Shown: positions 41,468-50,369, numbered from the stretch's first letter. The stretch: 64,000 nt of DNA from Lachnospiraceae bacterium (GCA_028694115.1 JAQUUB010000015.1:1-64000); one strand, 5' to 3'. The notes: generated by a model from the letters alone, not told the origin. Numbers and translations: made by a program.

Positions 41468-42322
41468 ATGAATGCAATAGAAATTAATGGATTATGCAAA
41501 AAGTATACGGATTTTGAATTAGACAATATCTCTTTTCAAGTCCCATCAGGTGCAATTATGGGATTTGTAGGTGAAAATGGTGCAGGAAAAACGACTACAA
41601 TTAAAGCAATGTTAAATTTGATAAAAAAAGATTCAGGTAGCATTCAAATATTAGGGATGGATAGCGAGCAGTATGAAAAAGAATGGAAAGAACAGACCGG
41701 AGTTGTTTTTGATGAGAACTGCTTTCCAGAGGTAATGAATGCAAAAGAAATTGAAAAGCTAATGGAGCAAATATATAAGAAATGGGATTCTCCTCTATAT
41801 GAAAAATATTTAAAGGATTTTGAAATTGACAGTAAAAAAATAATCCAAAATTATTCTAAGGGAATGAAAATGAAATTATCAATTGCTGTTGCGCTGGCAC
41901 ATCATGCGCAATTGCTAATTCTCGATGAAGCAACTAGCGGGCTGGATCCGATTGTAAGAGAGGAGATCCTGGATATCTTTCGTGACTTTATTCAGGATGA
42001 AAATCATACCGTCTTTCTTTCTTCCCATATCATTAGCGATTTAGATAAGATTGCTGATTATATTACGTTTATTCATAAAGGAAAGCTTATATTTTGTAAG
42101 GACAAAGAGGAGCTATTGCAGCAGTATAAAATTTTAAAATGTAGTAAGGAAGAATTAAAATCAATCGAACAATCGCATATCGTCGCGGTACGTGAAAATA
42201 GTTTTGGAGTAGAGGCATTAATTGATAATGGAAGGGATTTTAAAAGTTCTTCTTACGTAGTCGATGAAAGCACTCTGGAAGACATTATTTTATTAACTGT
42301 AAAAGGAAAAAGCGTTGAATAA
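41468..42322 (+). CDS. ABC transporter ATP-binding protein (BcrA/YtrB-like)
   Basis: A 284-residue ATPase: Walker A GENGAGKTTT, signature YSKGMKMKL, Walker B LLILDEATSGLD, and HIISDLDKIAD with the switch histidine before it (SSHI). The C-terminal 70 residues are an accessory domain. ATG at 41468 has GGAG 5 bases upstream; the ATG at 41450 has none. It pairs with the permease 58 bases downstream. Such systems export peptides or antibiotics, or sense envelope stress; the cargo is unknown. Confidence 0.92.
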   Translation: MNAIEINGLCKKYTDFELDNISFQVPSGAIMGFVGENGAGKTTTIKAMLNLIKKDSGSIQILGMDSEQYEKEWKEQTGVVFDENCFPEVMNAKEIEKLMEQIYKKWDSPLYEKYLKDFEIDSKKIIQNYSKGMKMKLSIAVALAHHAQLLILDEATSGLDPIVREEILDIFRDFIQDENHTVFLSSHIISDLDKIADYITFIHKGKLIFCKDKEELLQQYKILKCSKEELKSIEQSHIVAVRENSFGVEALIDNGRDFKSSSYVVDESTLEDIILLTVKGKSVE

Positions 42323-42380
42323 AAATGTATATTCAGCAATTAATAGAGAGCATGATTGCAGCATGCAGATAGGAAGGAAT

Positions 42381-43007
42381 ATGAAAGGTTTAATTTTAAA
42401 GGATTTTTATTGTTTGAAAAAATATATGAAGCAATTAGTTATGATTTTAATTTGTTTAGGTGTTTGGGGGATTATGATGAAAAGTTCCACTTATATCCTG
42501 TTTATGATTTCTATGTTTGCATCGATGACCGTACTGACAACTATGGCATATGATGAAAAATCACAAGTGAATAAATATCTACTAGCAGGACCAACCTCTA
42601 GATGGGAAATTGTAATTGGTAAGTTTGCAAGCTGGCTGGTAACAATCACAGCGGCAGTGGCAATCGAGTTATTGCTTGGATTTTTAATGATGAATTATTA
42701 CTCTACGCCAGGCAATGATTTATTAATTAGTATATTAGAAACAAATAGTGTTTATATTATTTTATTTTCTATTCTGATTCCCATCTGTTATAAAATAGGA
42801 GTAGAAAGGGCAAGAATTATGATGTTTGTCATTTTTCTGATTCCTACAGCGATTATTATATTCTTTGCTAATTATTCAAAAGCGGATCCTGTGATTATAG
42901 ATGCACTGATTCAGAATATGATGATCCTCCTCCCAATTTCTGCAATTATCATTCTTGCAGCCTCTATCATCATCTCAATTCAAATAGTTGAGAAAAAAGA
43001 ATTTTAA
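42381..43007 (+). CDS. ABC-2 type permease of the GntR operon
   Basis: A 208-residue protein with six predicted helices and no soluble domain, beginning MKGLILKDFYCLKKY, the common start of BcrB-like ABC-2 permeases. AAGGA stands right before ATG at 42381; the open frame extends 22 codons upstream but without a ribosome site. It is the membrane partner of the preceding ATPase. Confidence 0.82.
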   Translation: MKGLILKDFYCLKKYMKQLVMILICLGVWGIMMKSSTYILFMISMFASMTVLTTMAYDEKSQVNKYLLAGPTSRWEIVIGKFASWLVTITAAVAIELLLGFLMMNYYSTPGNDLLISILETNSVYIILFSILIPICYKIGVERARIMMFVIFLIPTAIIIFFANYSKADPVIIDALIQNMMILLPISAIIILAASIIISIQIVEKKEF

Positions 43008-43074
43008 GAGTAGAATAATAATGCTACTATAATAGTGAAAAATAGTATTTCGATAGAAGAGGATGCGCATTGTG

Positions 43075-43608
43075 ATGAAGGTACAACAAGGAAGACCAGA
43101 AACAACAGAGGGCAGATTGGAAAAGGAAATCAGAACCTATGATTTTTTGGATCAACTAAATGTTCCATATGAGAGAATAGATCATGGGCAATTAGAAACG
43201 ATGGATGACTGTAAAGAAGTGGATGAAGTAATACAAGCAGTAATTTGTAAAAATTTATTTTTATGTAATAGCCAGAAAACAAAATTTTATCTTCTTATGA
43301 CAAGGGGAGAAAAGAAATTTAAGACAAAAGAATTATCCGCACAAATTGATAGTGCAAGATTGTCTTTTGCAACAGCAGAATATATGGAAGAGTATTTAGA
43401 TATCCTGCCAGGTTCTGTTAGTGTCTTAGGGCTAATGAATGATTTGAAAAACCACGTGCAGCTGCTTATCGATGAGGACATTTATCACTCCGAATATGTA
43501 GGATGTCATCCATGCATTAATACATCCAGCTTGAAAATTAAGATGGAGGATATTCTAAATAAATTCTTGCCAAGTGTAGGGCATACTCCTATTGTGGTAA
43601 AACTTTAG
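43075..43608 (+). CDS. YbaK/ProX-type aminoacyl-tRNA deacylase-like protein
   Basis: A protein of about 177 residues with the YbaK fold (LDQLNVPYERIDH, AVICKNLFLCNSQKTKFYLLMTRGEKK with the conserved Lys, ARLSFATAEYMEEYL, GSVSVLGLMND and VGCHPCINTSSLKI). The last two motifs are those of ProXp-ala/PrdX, which clears Ala from mischarged tRNA-Pro. ATG at 43063, GTG at 43072 and ATG at 43075 are all possible starts; the first touches the ribosome site AGAAGAGG. It is followed 26 bases later by a GNAT gene. Confidence 0.88.
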   Translation: MKVQQGRPETTEGRLEKEIRTYDFLDQLNVPYERIDHGQLETMDDCKEVDEVIQAVICKNLFLCNSQKTKFYLLMTRGEKKFKTKELSAQIDSARLSFATAEYMEEYLDILPGSVSVLGLMNDLKNHVQLLIDEDIYHSEYVGCHPCINTSSLKIKMEDILNKFLPSVGHTPIVVKL

Positions 43609-43634
43609 AGCTCTATGTGAAAGAAAGGATAGAA

Positions 43635-44390
43635 ATGATTGATTTTAAAAAGCAATTAGTACAGCAGTTATCCATAGATTATAATTGTTCCGTGGAGGAT
43701 ATCAACAGTCCCTATCCAATCCTTACAGAAAAAAGATACCATAAAGATAGACGTATTTTCTGGGGAGATGATGGAATCCTGAAGCTTGTCTGTGTCAACG
43801 GAAAAATCGTAGTAAGTGTACAAAAAGAGTTATTGGGATGGTGTGAAAAGAATTTGATGGATATTAGTGCTGCATGGATTTTTGATTACCATCATCTAAA
43901 ACTCATTGATAAGGAAGTTACACGCTTTGAACATAAAATTGAACATTGCCGCCATTACTATCTGCCGTCAAAGGAAATACTAATTCCAGAATTACGATAC
44001 AAGGTAAATTGGTATGAAGAGAAGGAACTCTTCCAGTTCAAAGATGATAATCGTTTTAAAAAGGCATTGTCCTTTTTAAAAGAATCACCAGATATGCTTG
44101 CCGTAACAGCAATTGAAAATGGTGAAATAATGGGTATGGCAGGAGCTAGTGCTGATTCAGAAACGATGTGGCAGATTGGGATTGATGTAACAGAGTGTGG
44201 CAGAGGAAAAGGAATTGGAAGATACCTGACAATGCTACTAAAAAATGAAATTATAAAACGTGGAATCACTCCTTTTTATGGAACAGCGGAATCTCATATT
44301 AAGTCTCAAAAAGTGGCTGTGACATCGGGATTTATCCCAGCATTTGCAGAGCTTTATACAAAAGGTATTAAGAGAGAGGAAACATTATAA
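43635..44390 (+). CDS. GNAT family N-acetyltransferase
   Basis: A 251-residue protein. The N-terminal 130 residues form a separate domain (RRIFWGDDGILKLVCVNGKIVVS). The C-terminal GNAT fold shows GEIMGMAGASAD, the acetyl-CoA loop VTECGRGKGIGRYL and the family end SQKVAVTSGFIPAF. ATG at 43635 follows AAAGG by a few bases; GTG at 43617 is the other in-frame choice. Its stop overlaps the next start by one base (TAATG). The acceptor is unknown. Confidence 0.87.
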   Translation: MIDFKKQLVQQLSIDYNCSVEDINSPYPILTEKRYHKDRRIFWGDDGILKLVCVNGKIVVSVQKELLGWCEKNLMDISAAWIFDYHHLKLIDKEVTRFEHKIEHCRHYYLPSKEILIPELRYKVNWYEEKELFQFKDDNRFKKALSFLKESPDMLAVTAIENGEIMGMAGASADSETMWQIGIDVTECGRGKGIGRYLTMLLKNEIIKRGITPFYGTAESHIKSQKVAVTSGFIPAFAELYTKGIKREETL

Positions 44391-44971
44391 TGATAGTGAT
44401 TATAAGATTGATGGTGATAGCTTTTGCAATGGGTTTCCTAGCACTTGCTGGAGAGACGGCGCAGATAGAAGAGGATACCGATGTAAGTCACTATGAACAG
44501 TATATGGGAGAGGATGCAGAGGAAGAATATAGTAATAAGTGGGGAATGGATGAAAGTATCTTTCCATCAGAAATAACAGATGAAATGGATATAAAAGACT
44601 ATAAAATGGTTTATTATAACCCTTGGGATGCCCAGTACTTAAGTTATCTTGTTGTAGAATATGATGATGAGGCTTATCAATCAGAAGTAAGTAGACTAGA
44701 GAATTATCCGTCAAAAAAATATTTAGGGTATTATGGAGCGGAAGGGTTTGATGAATCCTATGAATTGTTAGCAATGAATGCGCATTCCTATCAAGGGTTT
44801 GTATATGCATTAACGGATGGAGAAGATGAGATCATCTATGTAGAAGTTATTTTCTGCAACTATTTCATGGATCTTGATTATGAAGACTATATAGATACTG
44901 ATTATCTGCCAATCGGATTCGATGCAACAACAGATAACCCCTATAGAAAGAAAATAATGGGTGAGGATTAA
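44390..44971 (+). CDS. Small acidic membrane-anchored or secreted protein, function unknown
   Basis: A 193-residue protein with one N-terminal hydrophobic segment (IVIIRLMVIAFAMGFLALAG) and a highly acidic, Tyr-rich remainder (many Asp, Glu, Tyr). No family is recognised. The one-base overlap with the GNAT gene points to co-translation. The hydrophobic segment may be a signal peptide cut after AxA-like ALA. Confidence 0.6.
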   Translation: MIVIIRLMVIAFAMGFLALAGETAQIEEDTDVSHYEQYMGEDAEEEYSNKWGMDESIFPSEITDEMDIKDYKMVYYNPWDAQYLSYLVVEYDDEAYQSEVSRLENYPSKKYLGYYGAEGFDESYELLAMNAHSYQGFVYALTDGEDEIIYVEVIFCNYFMDLDYEDYIDTDYLPIGFDATTDNPYRKKIMGED

Positions 44972-44985
44972 TTTTAGTTAAATAA

Positions 44986-45014
44986 TTGACAAAAGCAATG
45001 ATTAGCTGTATATT
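44986..45014 (+). promoter_or_regulatory. leuA: Promoter of the T-box/leuA unit
   Basis: TTGACA (44986-44991), 17-base spacer, TATATT (45009-45014). Confidence 0.8.
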
Positions 45015-45019
45015 ATTTG

Positions 45020-45396
45020 AAAAGTAAAAACGTTGAAGAGGAATAGTAATTGTACGATAGTTTTCAGAGACTTGTTGGATGGTGTGAAACAAGAGCTTGA
45101 GTATGGTGAACTCGCCTTGGAGTTGCTGGTTGAAATTAGTAGACTTAGTCGGATGCCTACCGTTATAGAGGATAGATATAATTTTTGTATCGAACATTAC
45201 ACAATGAGTGGTTTGCAGATTGACTTCTGTCTTGTTATGAGGCAGGAGTTTTTTATTTCTCAAAAGTGTGTTGTTTGTAAAAAAAATTGTATCAATGAGT
45301 GCATGTATGACATGAATAAGAGTGGTACCGCGAAATTTCCCCTTCGTCTCTTAAAACCAAAATGAATGGTTTGTAGAGGAGGGGAATTATTTTTTA
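45020..45396 (+). promoter_or_regulatory. T-box leader, leucine-specific (CTC)
   Basis: The leader contains the T-box core TGGTACCGCG at 45323-45332, which pairs with the tRNA acceptor end. Upstream stem I has the specifier context GGTGAA-CTC-GCC with CTC, a leucine codon, at 45111-45113, and the terminal stem CTTGTT..AACAAG after CAGAGA. Downstream a terminator can form: TTTCCCCTTCGTCTC (about 45336-45350) with GAGGAGGGGAA (45376-45386) and an inner AAACCA/TGGTTT, followed by ATTTTTT. Uncharged tRNA-Leu would favour the antiterminator and thus leuA expression. Confidence 0.93.
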
Positions 45397-45412
45397 TAAA
45401 GGAGAACGTGGT

Positions 45413-46930
45413 ATGAGAAAAATTTATGTATTTGACACAACATTAAGAGATGGAGAGCAGGTTCCAGGAGCAAAATTAAATTTAGAGGAGAAGCTCTGCA
45501 TTGCAAAGCAATTAGACAAACTGCATGTTGATTTTATGGAGGTCGGGTTCCCATCCTCTTCCAAGGGAGACTTTGAATCCGTAAAGGCAATTAGTAGGAT
45601 AGTAAAAGACAGCACCATCGTGGGCTTAGGAAGAGCAGTAGAAGCAGATATTGACGCAGTTTATGGAAGTATTAAATATGCGGTGGACCCAATGATCCAT
45701 ATAGTACTGGGTTCTTCGGATGTGCATAGAAATAAAAAGTTTAATAAAAGCTCAGAAGAGATACTCGCAATGGGAGTTCATGCAGTAAAATATGCCAAAA
45801 AATATTTGCCACAGGTACAGTATTCCCTAGAGGATGCAAGCAGAACGGATTTTGAATATATCTGGAAGACCATTGATGCAGTAGTGAAAGCAGGAGCAAC
45901 CTGTGTAAATGTACCAGATACCGTAGGTTTTGCCGTACCAGAAAAGTTTGGGGATTTAATCAGTAAAATACATGATCGATTAATGAATGTGAATCCAGAG
46001 GTTTTGTTAAGTGTTCACTGCCATAATGATACAGGATTAGCCACAGCAAATACATTAGCGGCTGTCAGAAACGGTGCAAATAAAGTAGAATGTACCATCA
46101 ATGGAATAGGGGAACGTGCTGGGAATACCTCTTTAGAAGAGGTCGTAATGGGAATAAAAATTCATCCAGATTATTATTGTGGATTCACAGATATTAATAC
46201 GCCCATGATATACGATACTTCACGTCTTGTAAGTCGTACAATGGGACTTGATGTGCAGGTAAACAAAGCACTTGTTGGAGAAAATGCCTTCGCACATTCA
46301 TCCGGAATCCATCAGGATGGATTATTAAAATCAAAGGATGTATATGAAATCATTACACCAGAAGAAATTGGTGCCCCACCTATGGATATCGTATTAACCG
46401 CCCGGTCGGGAAAACATGCATTTTCTTATGTTGCAGATAAGCTTGGATTTATCATACCAAAAGAGAAGTCGGAAGAAGTTCATCGGGAATTTCTGAAGCT
46501 TGCGGATGAAAAGAAAGAAGTCTACGATAATGATGTGATCGATTTATTAGCAAAACAAGAAGAAATCACAAATAGCAAGGAAAAAAATCTATGGAGACTG
46601 AAGGATTTTCAAATGAATGTCAATACGGTGTTACCTTCTGCCTCCGTATTAATGCAATATGGTGATCAGGAAATCAGCTGTTCCGATTGTGGCAAAGGAG
46701 CAATTGATGCACTCTATTCTGTTATCATCAAGGCAGTTGAAATGGATATTCATTTAGTAGATTACCGTATTCAGAGCCTAGGAAAAGACAAAGAAAGTCT
46801 TGGAAAAGTCGTCGTCCAAATCGAGTATGAGAATCGTTTTTTTTATGGAAAAGCAATTGAAAAGGATGTTATGAAAGCAAGTGCACTTGCTTTGATTAAT
46901 AGTATAAATAAAATTCAGATGGAAGAATGA
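45413..46930 (+). CDS. leuA: 2-isopropylmalate synthase
   Basis: A 505-residue enzyme. The HMGL-type barrel starts FDTTLRDGEQVPGAKLN and shows EVGFP, SVHCHNDTGLATAN (metal HxH), TINGIGERAGNTSLEE and AHSSGIHQDG. The C-terminal LeuA dimer/regulatory domain follows (about 395-500; GDQEISCSDCGKGAIDALY), so leucine feedback inhibition is expected. It condenses 2-oxoisovalerate with acetyl-CoA in leucine synthesis. The leucine T-box upstream confirms the assignment over homocitrate or citramalate synthase. It stands alone without leuBCD. Confidence 0.95.
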   Translation: MRKIYVFDTTLRDGEQVPGAKLNLEEKLCIAKQLDKLHVDFMEVGFPSSSKGDFESVKAISRIVKDSTIVGLGRAVEADIDAVYGSIKYAVDPMIHIVLGSSDVHRNKKFNKSSEEILAMGVHAVKYAKKYLPQVQYSLEDASRTDFEYIWKTIDAVVKAGATCVNVPDTVGFAVPEKFGDLISKIHDRLMNVNPEVLLSVHCHNDTGLATANTLAAVRNGANKVECTINGIGERAGNTSLEEVVMGIKIHPDYYCGFTDINTPMIYDTSRLVSRTMGLDVQVNKALVGENAFAHSSGIHQDGLLKSKDVYEIITPEEIGAPPMDIVLTARSGKHAFSYVADKLGFIIPKEKSEEVHREFLKLADEKKEVYDNDVIDLLAKQEEITNSKEKNLWRLKDFQMNVNTVLPSASVLMQYGDQEISCSDCGKGAIDALYSVIIKAVEMDIHLVDYRIQSLGKDKESLGKVVVQIEYENRFFYGKAIEKDVMKASALALINSINKIQMEE

Positions 46931-46934
46931 GAAT

Positions 46935-46984
46935 ATAAGATGTCCGAAGAGTGCTTGCACTTGTGAGGGCATCTTATTTGTTAA
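46935..46984 (+). terminator. Terminator of leuA
   Basis: ATAAGATGTCC (46935-46945) pairs with GGGCATCTTAT (46967-46977) with one G-T pair; an inner GTGCTTGCAC helps. A T-rich tract follows. Confidence 0.8.
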
Positions 46985-47105
46985 TATTTTTAGATCTTAT
47001 TTTATTATGTTGAAAAAGGTAAAAAGAGATTGTAAATATGTGGAATTGACGTTAAAATTACATTAGTGGCCTAGATTTTGTGCAATGAAAGGAAGTTGGT
47101 TATAG

Positions 47106-48587
47106 ATGGGAAAATTATTTGATGTTTCAAAATTCGACTCCTACAAGGAAGATAATCGCCGAGAGGTGAAGAAAGCAAATAGCGGACTTCCAATTGCACT
47201 TTGGGATACCTACTCATCATTTGCCAATACTTATGGTGGAGTAATTATTCTGGGAATTAAAGAACTGGAAGATAAAAGTTGGAGCACGACAGGGTTAAAG
47301 GTGGCTGACAAAGACAAGCTGCTGAATGATTTCTGGAATTTAATCCATAACAGTCAAAAGGTAAATAGTAATCTCTTATCAGAAAATGATGTAGAGGTTT
47401 ACGAAGTTGGAGAAGATTTAATTATAGTGATTTATGTTCCAATGGCAAAACGTGAACAAAAACCTGTATTTATTAATAATGATATGTTTGGTGGAACCTT
47501 CAGAAGAGACCATTCCGGAGATTATCATTGTACAAGACTCCAGGTAAAAGCAATGTTGCGTGATCAGACGGATAACACAATGGATATGGAAGTCTTGGAT
47601 GATGCAGCAATGGAAGATTTAAATCAAGAAACAATTCAGGGATACAGAAATCGACATAGGACATTAAAAGCTGGTCATCCATTTGAAAGATTTGATGATT
47701 CAGAGTATCTTCGTAGCATTGGTGCAGCGGCTATATCCGACGTGGACAAACAGTTACATCCTACCGCAGCTGGTATGCTGATGTTTGGAAATGAGCATAA
47801 CATTGTGAGACATTTTCCAGAATACTTTTTAGACTATAGAGAAGTACTTGATCCCACAATTCGTTGGACAGATAGGTTACAGTCAAGTTCAGGAGAATGG
47901 TCAGGTAATATCTGTGATTTCTATTTTCGGGTATATAACAAAATAATCAAGGATATTAAAGTGCCATTTAAGACTAAGGGCGGAGACCGCATTGATGATA
48001 CACCTGTGCATGAAGCTTTAAGAGAAGCACTTGCGAATTGCTTAGTTAATACAGATTTTTATGGAGTCAGAGGTGTGGTAATCAAAAAAGAGACAGACAA
48101 GTTGATTATGGAAAATCCAGGTTATAGCAGGACAGGCAAGACTCAGATGCGAAAAGGTGGAGTTTCAGATCCACGTAATAAGACACTTATGAAGATGTTC
48201 AATCTTATAAATATCGGTGAACGCGCTGGAAGCGGAGTTCCAAATATTTTTAACGTATGGGAAGACGAAGGCTGGATTGAACCAGTGATTGAGGAACAAT
48301 TTGATCCGGATAGAATGATTTTAACGCTTGAATTTAGAAAAAAACAAGCGAAGAAAACAAGCGATAAAAAACAAGCGAAGAAAACAAGCGATAAAAAACA
48401 AGCGAAGAAGACCGTTGAAAATATGGATAAAATCATAAAGTATTTACAGAAAAATGGTGAATCAAAAGCAAGCGATATTTCCGAATATATTGGACTAAGT
48501 CCAGCAAGAACAAGAGCAATTGTAGCTGAAATGGAAGCTGTTGAAGCTATCGGAGGAAATAGTAATAGGACATATCGTTTAAAATAA
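47106..48587 (+). CDS. AlbA_2/Schlafen-type regulator with ATPase-like and winged-helix domains
   Basis: A 493-residue protein. Residues about 15-150 are an AlbA_2 domain (ANTYGGVIILGIKE, then FGGTFRRDHSGDYHC). Residues about 295-390 look like the HATPase_c_4 domain of such regulators (HEALREALANCLVNTDF, MENPGYSRTG, IGERAGSGVPNIFNVW). A Lys-rich linker holds the nine-residue unit KKQAKKTSD repeated, and a C-terminal winged helix follows (ASDISEYIGLSPARTRAIVAEM). Known relatives are annotated as putative transcription regulators or RNA-binding proteins; the target is unknown. GAAAGGAAG lies upstream of ATG. Confidence 0.85.
   Translation: MGKLFDVSKFDSYKEDNRREVKKANSGLPIALWDTYSSFANTYGGVIILGIKELEDKSWSTTGLKVADKDKLLNDFWNLIHNSQKVNSNLLSENDVEVYEVGEDLIIVIYVPMAKREQKPVFINNDMFGGTFRRDHSGDYHCTRLQVKAMLRDQTDNTMDMEVLDDAAMEDLNQETIQGYRNRHRTLKAGHPFERFDDSEYLRSIGAAAISDVDKQLHPTAAGMLMFGNEHNIVRHFPEYFLDYREVLDPTIRWTDRLQSSSGEWSGNICDFYFRVYNKIIKDIKVPFKTKGGDRIDDTPVHEALREALANCLVNTDFYGVRGVVIKKETDKLIMENPGYSRTGKTQMRKGGVSDPRNKTLMKMFNLINIGERAGSGVPNIFNVWEDEGWIEPVIEEQFDPDRMILTLEFRKKQAKKTSDKKQAKKTSDKKQAKKTVENMDKIIKYLQKNGESKASDISEYIGLSPARTRAIVAEMEAVEAIGGNSNRTYRLK
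48339..48410 (+). repeat. In-frame 27-bp tandem repeat inside the AlbA_2 gene
   Basis: Two identical 27-base units (48339-48365 and 48366-48392) and two thirds of a third (to 48410) encode KKQAKKTSD. The unit length keeps the frame, so copy number could vary without breaking the gene. Confidence 0.9.
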
Positions 48588-48762
48588 CTTGCACTAAAAT
48601 CCTTCATCTGAAGTAGTGCCATAATAGTCACTTCACACAAGACCAGTTTAATATCTGGTGCGAATATCACTATAGTATTTGCAGAGAAAAATCTGTACTT
48701 GGGGCAAGTAATCATGTTATAGTCGCGGGAAAGAAATAGAATACATAAATTTAACAAGTTGA

Positions 48763-48815
48763 TTGTAAACCAATAAAACAAATAGGTTGACAATCAAACC
48801 TCTAATAGATATAAT
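48763..48815 (+). promoter_or_regulatory. bioY: BirA-type operator overlapping the bioY promoter
   Basis: TTGTAAACC (48763-48771) and GGTTGACAA (48785-48793) form an inverted repeat with one mismatch and a 13-base spacer, like BirA sites at biotin genes of Firmicutes. A perfect promoter, TTGACA (48787-48792), 17 bases, TATAAT (48810-48815), uses the right half-site as its -35 box. The 175 bases between the AlbA_2 stop and this site show only a weak CCAG/CTGG hairpin. Confidence 0.82.
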
Positions 48816-48886
48816 CTAATAACAGAGATAAAAGAATTAAAAACAATTATCTTATTATTAATAATATCTATCAGAGGAGACGTACC

Positions 48887-49435
48887 ATGGAAAACAAAAG
48901 AGAATCAATCAGCAATCTTACACTAATTGGATTAATGGCAGCAGTTACTTGTGTTTTAGGACCGCTTTCTATTCCGATTGGACCAGTACCTATTACATTT
49001 ACCAATCTGGCAATTTACTTAACTGTTATTTTACTTGGATGGAAAAAAGGCACTATTAGTTACATCATATATCTATTAATTGGATTAGTTGGAATTCCTG
49101 TTTTCTCAGGATTCACAGGTGGTCCTGGTAAATTATTTGGTCCTACAGGTGGATACTTAATCGGTTTTGCTTTTATGGCTCTGATCAGTGGAATCTTTGT
49201 AGATAAGTTTAAAGGGAAAATCGGTTTCTATGTAGTAGGTATGGTTTTGGGTATAGCGGTAACCTATTTGTTTGGAACAGCATGGCTTGCATATCAGGCA
49301 TCAATGAGTTTCACAGCTGCACTTGGCGCAGGAGTCATTCCTTTTATCCCAGGAGACCTGGTAAAGATTGTTATTGCAGTGATTATTGGACCAATCATTC
49401 GAAAGAGAATTGTTAAGGCAGGATATTTGAATTAA
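48887..49435 (+). CDS. bioY: Biotin ECF transporter substrate-binding subunit BioY
   Basis: A 182-residue six-helix membrane protein with BioY motifs: PIGPVPITFTNLAIYL, LLIGLVGIPVFSGFTGG, FGPTGGYLIGF and VIPFIPGDLVKI. It captures biotin for an ECF transporter; the EcfAAT partners are not in this window. GAGGAGAC precedes ATG. The BirA-type operator upstream fits repression by biotin. Confidence 0.96.
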   Translation: MENKRESISNLTLIGLMAAVTCVLGPLSIPIGPVPITFTNLAIYLTVILLGWKKGTISYIIYLLIGLVGIPVFSGFTGGPGKLFGPTGGYLIGFAFMALISGIFVDKFKGKIGFYVVGMVLGIAVTYLFGTAWLAYQASMSFTAALGAGVIPFIPGDLVKIVIAVIIGPIIRKRIVKAGYLN

Positions 49436-49490
49436 TTATGATAGTTATTTCATTCGTAAAAACAATACAATAGAATTTATAGGTTATACC

Positions 49491-49523
49491 GGCTGCAGGA
49501 TGTTAGATTCTGCAGCCTTTTTT
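49491..49523 (+). terminator. Terminator after bioY
   Basis: GGCTGCAG (49491-49498) pairs with CTGCAGCC (49510-49517), followed by six T. Confidence 0.93.
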
Positions 49524-49587
49524 GTGAACAGAAAATCTGCTATAATAGAAACGTTAATTACGGCAAGAGTACAGAAGGGATTAGCAT

Positions 49588-50106
49588 ATGGAAAGATTAG
49601 TTTACAGAGCGGCTGAAGAAAGAGATATCCAGACCATTCTGGATATGTTTGTAGCGGCTATTCACGATATGAATTTAAACGGTATACCTCAATGGGATGA
49701 AATATATCCTAATCAAGAAGTGTTAGAGGATGATATTAGAAAGAAACAGATGACGGTTGTGATGTTAGAAGATGAAATAGCAGCGGTATATGTGATAAAT
49801 ACGGAAAGTGATGTCCAATATACGAATGGGAAGTGGTCAAAGCCAGATACAACTTATGTAGTACTACATAGATTATGTGTGAATCCAAAATTTCAGCATA
49901 GAGGAATTGCGAGACAAGTGATGCTACATATGGAAGAGGAAGGAAGACAGCAAGGGTTAGAGAGTATTCGTTTAGATGCATTTACAAAGAATCCATTTGC
50001 ATTAAAATTATATGAAGCATTGGGATATGCAACTGTTGGATATGCAGATTTTAGAAAAGGTAGATTTAAGTTAATGGAAAAGATTTTACAACTGAAATTA
50101 ATCTAA
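49588..50106 (+). CDS. GNAT family N-acetyltransferase
   Basis: A 172-residue single-domain GNAT protein: LVYRAAEERDIQTILDMF, QWDEIYPNQEVLEDDI, VVLHRLCVNPKFQHRGIARQVM (acetyl-CoA loop) and KNPFALKLYEALGYATVGYADF. The substrate is unknown; the start resembles small-molecule or ribosomal-protein acetyltransferases. A TATAAT box at 49541-49546 lies 41 bases before ATG. Confidence 0.9.
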   Translation: MERLVYRAAEERDIQTILDMFVAAIHDMNLNGIPQWDEIYPNQEVLEDDIRKKQMTVVMLEDEIAAVYVINTESDVQYTNGKWSKPDTTYVVLHRLCVNPKFQHRGIARQVMLHMEEEGRQQGLESIRLDAFTKNPFALKLYEALGYATVGYADFRKGRFKLMEKILQLKLI

Positions 50107-50193
50107 AATAGATGGAAATTCATAGAAAAATATGTTACAATTTTGCATGTAAGAGAACCATCTATTTTCATTCAAAAAAGGAGGTGGACATAT

Positions 50194-50349
50194 ATGGATA
50201 AGTATGTATGTGTATGCGGTTATGTTTATGATCCAGCAGTAGGAGATCCTGATCAGGGAATCGCACCGGGAACATCATTTGAAGCAATTCCAGAGGATTG
50301 GGTCTGTCCGTTATGCGGATTAGGCAAGGATATGTTTCAGAAAGAATAA
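50194..50349 (+). CDS. Rubredoxin with atypical CXC first knuckle
   Basis: A 51-residue protein that aligns with rubredoxins along its whole length: [37 protein letters not shown]. The second knuckle is normal (C38-P-L-C41), but the first is C6-V-C8-G instead of C-x-x-C-G, one residue short. AAGGAGGTGG lies just before ATG at 50194, and further upstream in-frame codons have no such site. Rubredoxin passes electrons to flavo-diiron proteins, one of which is encoded 4 kb downstream. Iron binding by this variant is unproven. Confidence 0.9.
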   Translation: MDKYVCVCGYVYDPAVGDPDQGIAPGTSFEAIPEDWVCPLCGLGKDMFQKE

Positions 50350-50369
50350 AATTAAAAAGGAGATTAATA

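Noticed and set aside
44865..45263. 132-residue minus-strand open frame
   Set aside because: It spans the end of a plus-strand gene, its promoter gap and the T-box; no ribosome site and no family.
45033..45365. 110-residue plus-strand open frame before leuA
   Set aside because: It covers the T-box leader, including the specifier loop and the GGTACCGCG core, so it is RNA and not a protein gene.
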